Assembly (NCBI GenBank): GCA_964595575.1
Contig: CAZQRA010000014.1
Coordinates: 1-60,777 of the forward strand
Direction of reading: 5' to 3'
DNA: 60,777 nt
Source: PALSA-612 sp964595575
Lineage (GTDB): Bacteria > Actinomycetota > Thermoleophilia > Gaiellales > Gaiellaceae
Under the pieces are notes generated by a model, which was not told where the DNA came from, searched no databases, and saw nothing but the letters and a program-made list of their open reading frames with translations. Shown here piece after piece: positions 41,179 through 49,123 of the stretch (its first letter is position 1; each line of letters begins with the position of its first letter). The position numbers and the translations under genes are program-made.

Positions 41179-42201
41179 TCAGCTGGCCGCCTCCGCGATG
41201 ATCACGCTCTGAGGGCCGACGAGCGCAGCGTGGTCGATGAAGCGCCATCCGGTCTGACCGAGCCACTCGCGGACCTCCCGGACGCTGTAGACGTCGCCGG
41301 CGCGGAGGTGGACGGCAAACTCGCCTGCCATCAGCGCCGCCTCAAGCGGCTCGGTGTGGGTCGGGTCGGTCCAGAAGTCGACCAGCAGCAGGTGTGAGCC
41401 AGGTTGGGCCGCGCGGCGTACGCGCCGCAGGAGGTCGAGGTTCTGCTCGGGCGACCAGTAGTGGACGAGGTTGGCGACGAGGAAGACGTCGTAGCCCGAC
41501 GGGAGCTCCTCGGCCATCGCGTCTCCGGTCACGACGCCGACCCGCGAGCCGAGCCCAGACTCCTCGATCTTCCTACGAGCTACCGGCGCGACGGCGGGCA
41601 GCTCGAGCACGGTCGCCTCGAGGTGCGGATAACGGCGGGCGACGGCGAGCGACCAGGAGCCGGTGCCGCCGCCGACGTCGAGCAGGCGCTCGCTCCGGGA
41701 GAAGTCGAACACGCGTGGCAGCTCGGCCGCCGGGCCGGCGAGGATCGCCTCGATCCCGGCGGAAAACACCTCCGTCAGCTTCTCGTCGAGCTCGAACAGC
41801 TCGCGCGCGGGCCCCTTGGCGAGCGCGTCGGCGAGCCGGTTCCAGGCCGGGTAGCTGATCCCGCCCCAGCAGCGCAAAAGCGGCCGCAGGTCAGCCGGGC
41901 CGCTGCCCGAGAGGAACGTTGCAGCCGCAGGGCTGTTGCGGTAGCTGTCGCCGTCTCGTTCGAGCAGGCCGAGCGCGACCATTGCGTCGGCGCTGATCCG
42001 CGCCGCCCGTCGCGTCAGGCCGGTGCGGGCCGCCAGCCCCTCGATCGTCGCCGGCGAGTCGGCGAGCGCCTCGAAGAGGCCCAGCTCGCTGGCGGCGAAC
42101 AGGTGCTTGGCGGCCATGAAGCCGGAGGCGAGCCGGATGATCAGATCCGGGCTCACCAGCTCGCTCTGGGCGTTCGTCTGCTCGGGTGTCTGTGTCGCCA
42201 T
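41179..42201 (-). CDS. O-methyltransferase (acetylserotonin OMT-like)
   Basis: This 340-residue two-domain methyltransferase has an N-terminal dimerisation winged helix (LASGFMAAKHLFAASELGLFEALADSPATIEGLAARTGLTRRAARISADAMVALGLLER) and a C-terminal SAM domain with motif I LLDVGGGTGSWSLAVARRYPHLEATVLELP. Further landmarks are VTGDAMAEELPSGYDVFLVANLVHYWSPEQ and LLLVDFWTDPTHTEP. This is the layout of polyketide and small-molecule O-methyltransferases. ATG 42201 has AGGAGG upstream. It is divergent from a LuxR regulator gene and may be its target. It lies in a segment of gene remnants, so it may be acquired. Confidence 0.9.
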   Translation of the reverse strand: MATQTPEQTNAQSELVSPDLIIRLASGFMAAKHLFAASELGLFEALADSPATIEGLAARTGLTRRAARISADAMVALGLLERDGDSYRNSPAAATFLSGSGPADLRPLLRCWGGISYPAWNRLADALAKGPARELFELDEKLTEVFSAGIEAILAGPAAELPRVFDFSRSERLLDVGGGTGSWSLAVARRYPHLEATVLELPAVAPVARRKIEESGLGSRVGVVTGDAMAEELPSGYDVFLVANLVHYWSPEQNLDLLRRVRRAAQPGSHLLLVDFWTDPTHTEPLEAALMAGEFAVHLRAGDVYSVREVREWLGQTGWRFIDHAALVGPQSVIIAEAAS

Positions 42202-42333
42202 TGCGTCCTCCTCGCGTCGCTCCTTGCCGGATAGCGGTGAGGATGCGTCCGCAGGCGGCGACCGGGCAATCCCGAATGGCTGGGGCATCACTGCGCGCCG
42301 TATCCCAGAATTGCGGGGGTTGCGTGCTACGGG

Positions 42334-43602
42334 ATGTGGAAGTACCGTGCCTTCGTGAAGCGCGAGCCCGTGCAGCGCACGAGGGAGCAGATCCCGCGAC
42401 TGGCGCGCGCCGGACTCGACTGGGTCACCTTTGCGACCGAGGCGACCGAGATCCTGCGCCGGATAATCCCCTTCGACCGCAGTTGCTGGCACACCGTCGA
42501 CCCCGGCACGATCCTCTTCACCGGCAGCCTCAACCAAAACGTCGGCTGCTCCGGCTCTTGGCTGGCCGAGTACGAGTACGTCGTCGACGACGTGAACAAG
42601 TGGTCGTTCCTCGCCCGCAGCGGCCGCCTCGCCGGCGCGACCAGCATCGCCACCTACGGCGACCTCTCCCGCAGCGCCCGCCACCGCTCCAGCGAGGCGT
42701 TCGGGATCGGCGACGAACTCCGCGGCTCGTTCGTCCTGCATGCCAACTACTGGGCGGCGGCAGGCTTCCTTCGAGACGCAGACCGGCCCTGGTTCAACGA
42801 GGACGACGTCGAGCTCATGCGCGTGCTCTCCGAGCCGATTGCCGACGGCTTCCGGCGGGCGCTGCTGGCCGCCGCCGTGAGCGACGACGAACCGCTCGAG
42901 GAGGCTCCCGGTGTGGTGGTCTTCGACGAGAACGGCCGGGTCGAGTCGCTCTCCCCCGCGGCCGAGCGCTGGATCGCGCAGCTCGTCGAGGTGCCCGCCC
43001 CTCCCACACCCGAGCAGTCGCGGCCGCTCCAGGTGGTCGCCGCCCGGGCACGAGCCTTGCAGGCGGGCCAAGATCCCCTCGAGCTCGGCGCCCGCTCCCG
43101 CGTGCAAACCCGCTCGGGGCGCTGGCTGCTCCTCTACGGCACCCGCCTCTCAGGCAGCGCGGGCGGTCGCACCGCCGTGATCATCCAGCCCGCCGCGATG
43201 CACGAGGTCGCCCCCCTCGTCGCGCTCGCTTACGGCCTTACCGAACGCGAGCGCCAGATCACCCGACTCTGCATGAAAGGCCAGTCGACCAAGCAGATGG
43301 CACAGACGCTCGGCGTCTCCGTGCACACGGTCCAGGACCACCTCAAGTCCATCTTCGAGAAGACCGGTGTCCGGAGCCGGGGCGAGCTCGTCGGCCAGAT
43401 CTTCCTCGAACACTACGTCCCCCGCTGGGAAGACCTCGACGACGCACCCACCGGATGGTTCGCAAAGACCTCCGCGCCGAGCAAGGCTCGAACCCGCCAC
43501 CTCGCGCAAAATGCGAACTTGCAGCGAAACGAACTTGCAGCGAAAAACGGGAGCGACGGGACTCGAACCCGCGACCTCCGGCGTGACAGGCCGGCGTTCT
43601 AA
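42334..43602 (+). CDS. LuxR-family regulator with GAF-like sensor region
   Basis: This 422-residue regulator has an N-terminal GAF-like sensory region (about 20-180), a short PAS-like linker (GVVVFDENGRVESLSPAAERWI) and a C-terminal LuxR HTH (YGLTERERQITRLCMKGQSTKQMAQTLGVSVHTVQDHLKSIFEKTGVRSRGEL). The family usually ends near PTGWFAK. Here the frame runs on for about 40 residues through a tandem 16-bp repeat and into the antisense of tRNA-Asp, ending inside it, so the tail (GSDGTRTRDLRR) is tRNA-derived and probably non-native. Divergent from the O-methyltransferase. Confidence 0.88.
   Translation: MWKYRAFVKREPVQRTREQIPRLARAGLDWVTFATEATEILRRIIPFDRSCWHTVDPGTILFTGSLNQNVGCSGSWLAEYEYVVDDVNKWSFLARSGRLAGATSIATYGDLSRSARHRSSEAFGIGDELRGSFVLHANYWAAAGFLRDADRPWFNEDDVELMRVLSEPIADGFRRALLAAAVSDDEPLEEAPGVVVFDENGRVESLSPAAERWIAQLVEVPAPPTPEQSRPLQVVAARARALQAGQDPLELGARSRVQTRSGRWLLLYGTRLSGSAGGRTAVIIQPAAMHEVAPLVALAYGLTERERQITRLCMKGQSTKQMAQTLGVSVHTVQDHLKSIFEKTGVRSRGELVGQIFLEHYVPRWEDLDDAPTGWFAKTSAPSKARTRHLAQNANLQRNELAAKNGSDGTRTRDLRRDRPAF
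43479..43504 (-). repeat. Imperfect copy of the tRNA-Asp 3' T-arm region
   Basis: Twenty-six bases closely match the 3' end of tRNA-Asp about 75 bp away (shared ctcgaacccgc and acctc blocks, few mismatches, one short gap). It could be a worn attachment-site duplicate or tRNA fragment. Confidence 0.5.
43514..43545. repeat. Tandem duplication of a 16-bp unit
   Basis: CGAACTTGCAGCGAAA occurs twice, back to back (43514-43529 and 43530-43545), between the T-arm copy and tRNA-Asp, inside the extended end of the LuxR frame. Confidence 0.9.
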
Positions 43603-43621
43603 CCAGCTGAACTACGCCCCC
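43548..43621 (-). tRNA. tRNA-Asp (GTC)
   Basis: A 74-nt cloverleaf: acceptor GGGGGCG/CGCTCCC with one G-U pair, D-arm GTTCAGCTGGTTAGAAC, anticodon stem CCGGC/GCCGG with loop CTGTCAC (anticodon GTC), T-arm with TTCGAGT, discriminator G. CCA is not encoded. The end of the LuxR frame overlaps it in antisense. Confidence 0.95.
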
Positions 43622-43655
43622 AGCTGCGAGGAAGTGTATCGGAGGCCGTTGAGCG

Positions 43656-45467
43656 CTACCCCAGCACCTCCAGGGCGGCCAAGGGCCGCCGAAACGGGGT
43701 GGCCACGTACACCCCGGCTGCCTTCTCGCGGGTCTCGGCCACGAGGCGGCGGGCATGCTCGATGCCGATAGCGGCAGCCTCGGGCCCCGCTTGCCGCATG
43801 GCCTCCTGGAGGTGGTCGGGGACGACGATGCCCGGCACCTCGTTGTGCAGCCGGAGGGCCAGGCGGTACGAGGTGAGGGGGAAGACGCCCACGAGCAGGG
43901 GGATGGGCGAGGAGCCGCCCAGCCGCTCCAGGAAGGCGTCCAGGTAAGAGAGGTCGAAGAGGATCTGGGTCATGGCGAAGCGGGCGCCTGCCTCCACCTT
44001 GCGTCGAAACCGCTCCACCTCGAGGTCGAGGTCGTCGGCCGTCGGGTTCACGGCCACGCCCACGAAGAAGGAGGTGGGCGCGTCGATGGGCTTGCCGTTG
44101 TAGCTCTCCCCGGCGTTGAGCCGCGAGATGAGCTGGACGAGGCCGATCGCGTCCACCTCGTACACCCCCCGAGCTCCCGGGTAGTCCCCCACCTCGGGCG
44201 GGTCGCCGGTGACCACGAGCACGTTGCGAACACCCTCGGCGTGGGCGCCGAGGAGGAGGGCCTCCAGCCCCATGATCGTGTGGTCGCGGGCGGTGAGGTG
44301 GGGGATCGTCTCCACGCCCACGTGCCGCTCGATGGCGGCCGCCATGACCACGGCCGACAGCTTGGCGCTAGCGGTAGCGTTGTCGTTGATGTCGAGGTAG
44401 CCGGCGCGCCCTGACTCCTTGATCGTTTGCGCCGCGTCCAGCAGTCCCGAGTAGTTCCCGCCGCGAGGTGGATCGACCTGGACGGAGATCACGAACCGGC
44501 CGTCTCGGAGGTCGCGGCAGAGCGCGGTCTCCTCCGGCTTTGGGGCCGGCGCCGGCGTGGCCAGCCCGCGCTCGACCACGACCAAGGGCGTCTTGGGCCT
44601 GCGCTCGTCGTCGAGGGCCTGGCGGATAGCGGCGATCTCGGTCGGGGTGGTACCGCAGCAGCCCCCGATGAGGCGCGCTCCCAGGCTGCGAGCCTGGGCG
44701 GCGAGCTCGGCGAAGTACTCCGGGGTGGTGTGGGGGTAGATGACGCGGCCGCCGGCCAGGCTGGCCAGGCCGAGGTTGGGGAGCGCCGCCAGCGGGGGCG
44801 GGGCGCTGCCCATCTCCTCCAAGGCCGCCAGGGCAGCCTGGGGCCCAGCGCCGTGGTTGGCCCCCATGGCCTCCACGCCCAGGGCTCGTAACCGAGCCCC
44901 TGCCTCCGCCGCACGAACGCCGGCCAGGGTCTCGCCCTCCTCGTCGAAGCTGAGCAGGGCCACTACCGGCAGGCTGGAGACCAACCGCACCGCCCGGATC
45001 GCCGTCTCCAGCTCGTCGAGGTCGTAGAAGGTCTCGACCATGAAGAGGTCGACGCCCCGTCCCTCGAGCACCGCCGCCTGCTCGGCGAAGACCGAGGCCC
45101 TCTCCTCCTCGGCGTCGGCCACGTCGCCGAGAGGCCCGATCGAGCCGGCGATGAACACCTCCTTTCCCGCGATCTCCCTCGCCTCCCGGGCGAGCTTGGC
45201 CCCAGCTGCGTTGATCTCCTCCAGCTTGTCCTCGAGGAAGTGCTGGGCCAGCTTGCGGCGGTTGGCGCCGAAGGTGTTCGTCTCGATGAGCTCAGCGCCG
45301 GCCCTGATGAAGCTCAGGTGGAGCGCCACCACGCTCTCCGGGGCGCGGACGTTCGCCTCCTCCGGGCAGCGAAGCCGGGGAACGGCGCTCATGACGAGGA
45401 CGCCCATGCCGCCGTCGCAGCAGATGGGCGGCCCGGTCGCGAGGCGCTCCAGGAAGCGGCTGGCCAC
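43656..45467 (-). CDS. Homocysteine S-methyltransferase/methylenetetrahydrofolate reductase fusion
   Basis: This 603-residue bifunctional protein is of the YitJ type. The N-terminal domain (about 1-290) is a homocysteine methyltransferase TIM barrel with zinc ligands in GGCCGTTPTEI and a conserved NHGAGP. The C-terminal domain (about 315-603) is a MetF-like flavoprotein with ISVQVDPPRGGNYSG, HLTARDHTIMGLEALLLGAHAEGVRNVLVVTGDPP and ARFAMTQILFDLSYL. Together they can make 5-methyl-THF and pass the methyl group to homocysteine. The GTG at 45467 is 6 nt after TAGAGT (45479-45474), a leaderless start. Confidence 0.93.
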   Translation of the reverse strand: MASRFLERLATGPPICCDGGMGVLVMSAVPRLRCPEEANVRAPESVVALHLSFIRAGAELIETNTFGANRRKLAQHFLEDKLEEINAAGAKLAREAREIAGKEVFIAGSIGPLGDVADAEEERASVFAEQAAVLEGRGVDLFMVETFYDLDELETAIRAVRLVSSLPVVALLSFDEEGETLAGVRAAEAGARLRALGVEAMGANHGAGPQAALAALEEMGSAPPPLAALPNLGLASLAGGRVIYPHTTPEYFAELAAQARSLGARLIGGCCGTTPTEIAAIRQALDDERRPKTPLVVVERGLATPAPAPKPEETALCRDLRDGRFVISVQVDPPRGGNYSGLLDAAQTIKESGRAGYLDINDNATASAKLSAVVMAAAIERHVGVETIPHLTARDHTIMGLEALLLGAHAEGVRNVLVVTGDPPEVGDYPGARGVYEVDAIGLVQLISRLNAGESYNGKPIDAPTSFFVGVAVNPTADDLDLEVERFRRKVEAGARFAMTQILFDLSYLDAFLERLGGSSPIPLLVGVFPLTSYRLALRLHNEVPGIVVPDHLQEAMRQAGPEAAAIGIEHARRLVAETREKAAGVYVATPFRRPLAALEVLG

Positions 45468-45569
45468 GCGATCACTCTAAAGGGGGCGGGCACGGGTGCC
45501 GATAGCCCTGGCGAGCTCCTGTGCGCGCCGGGGGACTAACGGCAGACGTTTCCTGCGGCACGGAGGTCA

Positions 45570-45600
45570 GGGCGGCGGGCTCGCGGAGAGCCCGCCGCCC
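45570..45600. terminator. 13-bp GC hairpin in divergent region
   Basis: GGGCGGCGGGCTC pairs perfectly with its complement around a GCGGA loop. In a divergent gap it may stop antisense or read-through transcription in both directions. Confidence 0.6.
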
Positions 45601-45697
45601 GTCGTTCCTGAGGGCCCCAGGGCTTCCCTTGCCCGGGTCGGGCAGCCGGGGCCGGGGCCACCGCAAAGAGCTCTTCCCAAACGGCCGTGTCCCTGTG

Positions 45698-45703
45698 TAA
45701 TAT
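45698..45703 (+). promoter_or_regulatory. Probable sigA -10 box
   Basis: TAATAT is close to the consensus; the possible -35 (TTCCCA, 45674-45679) is poor. Start of transcription would be near 45710, giving a leader of about 90 nt that contains the hairpin at 45720-45744. Confidence 0.45.
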
Positions 45704-45719
45704 CCGGCCCCCGACAGGT

Positions 45720-45748
45720 GAGCCGGAGAAGCGCGTGCCGGCTCTTTT
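45720..45748 (+). terminator. Terminator-like hairpin in the sigA leader
   Basis: GAGCCGG (45720-45726) pairs with CCGGCTC (45738-45744), followed by TTTT. It lies between the -10 box and the sigA start, so it could attenuate sigA, or end a short upstream transcript. Confidence 0.55.
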
Positions 45749-45802
45749 GCGTGTTAGGTAGGTCAACAATCGTCCCGCCCAGCGCGAGAAAGCCGAGGTA
45801 GT

Positions 45803-46904
<1,102 letters not shown>

Positions 46905-46906
<2 letters not shown>

Positions 46907-46924
46907 CTGCCTTGGACGGCAGCT
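46905..46924 (+). terminator. Hairpin at the sigA stop codon
   Basis: AGCTGCC/GGCAGCT (7 bp) with loop TTGGAC begins within the TAG stop. No T-run follows. The rest of the 237-bp gap to the next gene holds a second weaker hairpin near 47079-47098 but no gene. Confidence 0.4.
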
Positions 46925-47143
46925 GCTCAGGCGCCGCGTCCTCGCAGGTCGCGGAGGACGGAAGCTTCCCGCCACCAAAGGCGAGGCGGCCTACCCGTAC
47001 GGGGATGTCCCCAGACGCCCTACGGACGAGCCCGGACGCGAGTCGGCGGGAAAGTCGCAGGCCCGTTCAGCCTCTTCGCTGATGAAGGCTCCTCGAGCGT
47101 CCTCGACACTCCGAGGCGAAAGACTCGCCAAAGGAGGCACGTC

Positions 47144-47875
47144 ATGAAGGGAAAACTCACCCTAGCGAGGATCCTGGAGGCTGGCGGCATCGTCTCGGCC
47201 ATCGTCCTCGTCGCCTTCGGGATCACTGCCATCCTCTTGGGAGCGGACGGACGCGCCACGGTCAAGTCCAACCTTGCCCAGGAGTACATCGTGGGGACGC
47301 CGGACATGACCCCCGAAGGGATCGCTCCGGCGATCGAGGAGATCAAGGCAGCCCAGAGGAAGCTCGCCGCTGCCCGGGCCAAGGCGGGGGCGGAGCCGAT
47401 CGAGCTCACCGACGTCAGCGCTCCCAGCTGCTCCGTGGCCGGGAAGCTCGTGAACAACGGGGAGCGGGCCCGCTGCTTCGCCCAGTACATGCGCATCCAT
47501 GCACTAGAGGGAACAAGCGGGCTCGTGTACGCCCAGATGGGCCGCTACCTGGCCAAGCCCGATGCTCCTCTCAAGGTCACCGACTTCAACGGCGGTACCA
47601 ACGACCCCAAGTACGCGGTGACCGATCCTAAGACGGGCCAGCCAGTCTCGAACGGGGCCCGCAACGTGTGGGTAACCGAGACGGCGCTCGCCTCGGCATT
47701 GAACCTCGCCTACACCGCTGAGCAGGTGTCCATCTTCGGCATCGTGGTCGGGGTAGCCCTGCTCCTCTCCGGGGTCGGGTTCGCCATCGTGGCGGTCGCC
47801 GCTCTGCATCGACGGGTGAGGGCAGAGGAGCGCGAGCGGGCCGCCGCGACCATGAAGGCGTCTCCTGCCCACTGA
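47144..47875 (+). CDS. Conserved membrane protein of unknown function
   Basis: No named family is recognised for this 243-residue protein. It has one membrane helix near the N-terminus (ILEAGGIVSAIVLVAFGITAILLGA) and another near 200-225 (IFGIVVGVALLLSGVGFAIVAVAAL), with about 160 residues between them, presumably outside the cell. That loop has two cysteines (APSCSVAGK, RARCFAQYM) that may pair, plus ordered motifs AQEYIVGTPDMTPEGIAPAIEE and FNGGTNDPKYAV. AAAGGAGG precedes the ATG. It stands alone, followed by a strong hairpin. Confidence 0.75.
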   Translation: MKGKLTLARILEAGGIVSAIVLVAFGITAILLGADGRATVKSNLAQEYIVGTPDMTPEGIAPAIEEIKAAQRKLAAARAKAGAEPIELTDVSAPSCSVAGKLVNNGERARCFAQYMRIHALEGTSGLVYAQMGRYLAKPDAPLKVTDFNGGTNDPKYAVTDPKTGQPVSNGARNVWVTETALASALNLAYTAEQVSIFGIVVGVALLLSGVGFAIVAVAALHRRVRAEERERAAATMKASPAH

Positions 47876-47893
47876 GGCAAGGGTCGACTCGCT

Positions 47894-47924
47894 GCGAGGA
47901 GGAGCGTCCGGCGCTCCTCCTCGC
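47894..47924. terminator. 13-bp hairpin terminator
   Basis: GCGAGGAGGAGCG pairs perfectly with CGCTCCTCCTCGC around TCCGG, 19 bp after the membrane-protein stop. The remainder of the 292-bp gap has only the vapB promoter region. Confidence 0.75.
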
Positions 47925-48132
47925 TCGTCGCTGTCCTGGGTCGGCCTGGACCCACGGGCCGGGGCGCGGGACGCGATGGGCGCTCCTGACGACGAGAGCA
48001 AGCTCCGGGACGCGGCTCGAGAAGGACGCCTGAGCTCGCGGAGAGGAGCGGCAGGGCTCGCTGCCAGCTGCCTTCCCGCCGAGGCCATGCGTCTAGCGGC
48101 GAGAAGGGTCCGAAGGCCAAGGAGGAGAGCTT

Positions 48133-48160
48133 GCGCATCTGATGCGCTCACGATTATCAT
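48133..48160 (+). promoter_or_regulatory. vapBC operator and promoter
   Basis: GCGCATC-T-GATGCGC (48133-48147) is a perfect 15-bp palindrome beside a TATCAT -10 box (48155-48160). The antitoxin GTG follows 7 nt after the box, so the message is leaderless and the palindrome is placed for autorepression by the VapBC complex. Confidence 0.7.
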
Positions 48161-48167
48161 CACGCAT

Positions 48168-48398
48168 GTGACCCGCACCACGATCGACATCGACGCGGCC
48201 GTGCTGCAGCAGTTGAAGGAGCGTAAGCGTCGCGAGGGCAAGACGCTCGGGCGGCTCGTCTCGGAGCTCCTGGCTAGGGCGTTGCGCGAGGAAGCCAGAA
48301 AGGCCCCAGGCGAGCTCCGCTGGACCACGCAGCCCATGCGGGCACGGGTCGACCTCGGGGACGAGGAAGCCCTCAGGCGGGCGCTGGAAGGGCAGTGA
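48168..48398 (+). CDS. vapB: Ribbon-helix-helix antitoxin (VapB-like)
   Basis: This 76-residue antitoxin has an N-terminal RHH DNA-binding domain (TRTTIDIDAAVLQQLKERKRREGKTLGRLVSELLARALREE) and a C-terminal tail (RWTTQPMRARVDLGDEEALRRALEG) that should wrap the toxin. Its stop overlaps the toxin start (GTGA), the usual toxin-antitoxin order. The frame is open upstream to 47976, but the leaderless promoter and the domain edge favour GTG 48168. Confidence 0.88.
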   Translation: MTRTTIDIDAAVLQQLKERKRREGKTLGRLVSELLARALREEARKAPGELRWTTQPMRARVDLGDEEALRRALEGQ

Positions 48399-48829
48399 GC
48401 TTCACCTTCGACGCCAACCTGCTTCTCTACGCGTCGGACGAGACGAGCCCCTACCACCTGCGCGCCCGAGCCTTCCTCGACCGGGTCGCGCGAGCCGACG
48501 AGCTCGTGTACCTGTTCTGGCCCACGGTGATGGCGTACCTGCGGGTAGCGACCCACCCGGCGATCTTCGAGAGCCCGCTTGCCCCGGAGGACGCCATCGC
48601 CAACGTCGAGCAGCTCCTCGCCCTGCCGCACGTCCAGACGGTCGGCGAGCACGATCGCTTCTGGGCCTCCTATCTGCGCGTCGCGCGAGAAGCGGACGCC
48701 AGGGGCAATCTCGTCCCTGACGCCCACCTGGTGGCGCTGATGGTCGAGAACGGCGTCCGCACGATCTGGACGCACGACCGCGACTACCGGCGCTTTCGCG
48801 GCATCGAGATCCGCGACCCGCTTGCCTGA
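48395..48829 (+). CDS. vapC: PIN-domain toxin (VapC-like ribonuclease)
   Basis: This 144-residue PIN-domain endoribonuclease should be toxic when free of VapB. The four acidic residues are placed as expected: the first in FTFDANLLLYA, one in the mid region (E in LAPEDA), and the C-terminal pair in VPDAHLVALM and WTHDRDYRRF. GTG 48395 overlaps the antitoxin stop. No mobile element is adjacent; the pair stands alone before the riboswitch. Confidence 0.9.
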   Translation: MSFTFDANLLLYASDETSPYHLRARAFLDRVARADELVYLFWPTVMAYLRVATHPAIFESPLAPEDAIANVEQLLALPHVQTVGEHDRFWASYLRVAREADARGNLVPDAHLVALMVENGVRTIWTHDRDYRRFRGIEIRDPLA

Positions 48830-48879
48830 CGACAGCCCTGCGCCGGCCGGCGTGTGCGGGAGCGGGTATCGTCTCGCCT

Positions 48880-48967
48880 GCGTAGGGGAGTATCCCCGCG
48901 CGTCCCGTCGTCACTGCGCGGCCCACGGCCCGGCGGGGCGGCCCGGGAGGGTGGGAGAGACCTACGA
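48880..48967 (+). promoter_or_regulatory. yybP-ykoY (Mn2+) riboswitch
   Basis: GCGTAGGGGAGTA at the 5' side and GAGACCTACG at the 3' side form the P1 stem (CGTAGG/CCTACG) and carry the two conserved loops of the yybP-ykoY class (GGGGAGUA and AAGACC/GAGACC). The internal GTCGTCA segment also matches known members. This class is known to sense Mn2+ and control Mn exporters and P-type ATPases. It lies 31 nt ahead of a start codon. Confidence 0.85.
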
Positions 48968-48997
48968 AGTGGGCAAGCGAATCTTCGGAGGTGTCTC

Positions 48998-49123
48998 GTG
49001 CATACCACCGACCCGCCACCTGTGCTGGGGAGCGAGAGCCCGCACGACGGCGTCGTCGGCCGGCTCCTCGCCGGCCGCGAGGACGATGAGGAGCGCCTGC
49101 ACCGGGGGATGGGGGAGGCGTGA
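48998..49123 (+). CDS. 41-residue ORF coupled to the P-type ATPase
   Basis: A GTG at 48998 preceded by a strong GGAGGTG (48987-48993) opens a 41-residue ORF ending in a TGA that overlaps the ATPase GTG (GTGA). The product is mostly polar and acidic (MHTTDPPPVLGSESPHDG ... LLAGREDDEERLHRGMGEA) with no membrane segment. It may be a small functional protein or a leader whose translation gates the pump. The Shine-Dalgarno sits just after the riboswitch, so the switch could act on it. Confidence 0.6.
   Translation: MHTTDPPPVLGSESPHDGVVGRLLAGREDDEERLHRGMGEA

Larger units (their letters stand above)
45468..45802. other. Divergent regulatory region between the methyltransferase fusion and sigA
   Basis: This 335-bp gap holds no gene. 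It contains the leaderless promoter of the leftward gene (TAGAGT, 45479-45474), a 13-bp GC hairpin (45570-45600), a TAATAT -10 box for sigA (45698-45703), and a hairpin followed by TTTT (45720-45748). I found no consensus core of the SAM, SAH, cobalamin or THF riboswitches. Confidence 0.6.

Noticed and set aside
43514..43545. Short repeats as a CRISPR array
   Set aside because: Only two 16-bp units without spacers and no cas genes in the window.
43555..43602. GSDGTRTRDL tail of the LuxR protein as a conserved motif
   Set aside because: It is the translation of antisense tRNA-Asp, a frequent read-through artefact in protein databases.
45480..45600. Riboswitch upstream of the methionine gene
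   Set aside because: The gene appears leaderless from 45467, and no SAM, SAH, cobalamin or THF consensus core is present.
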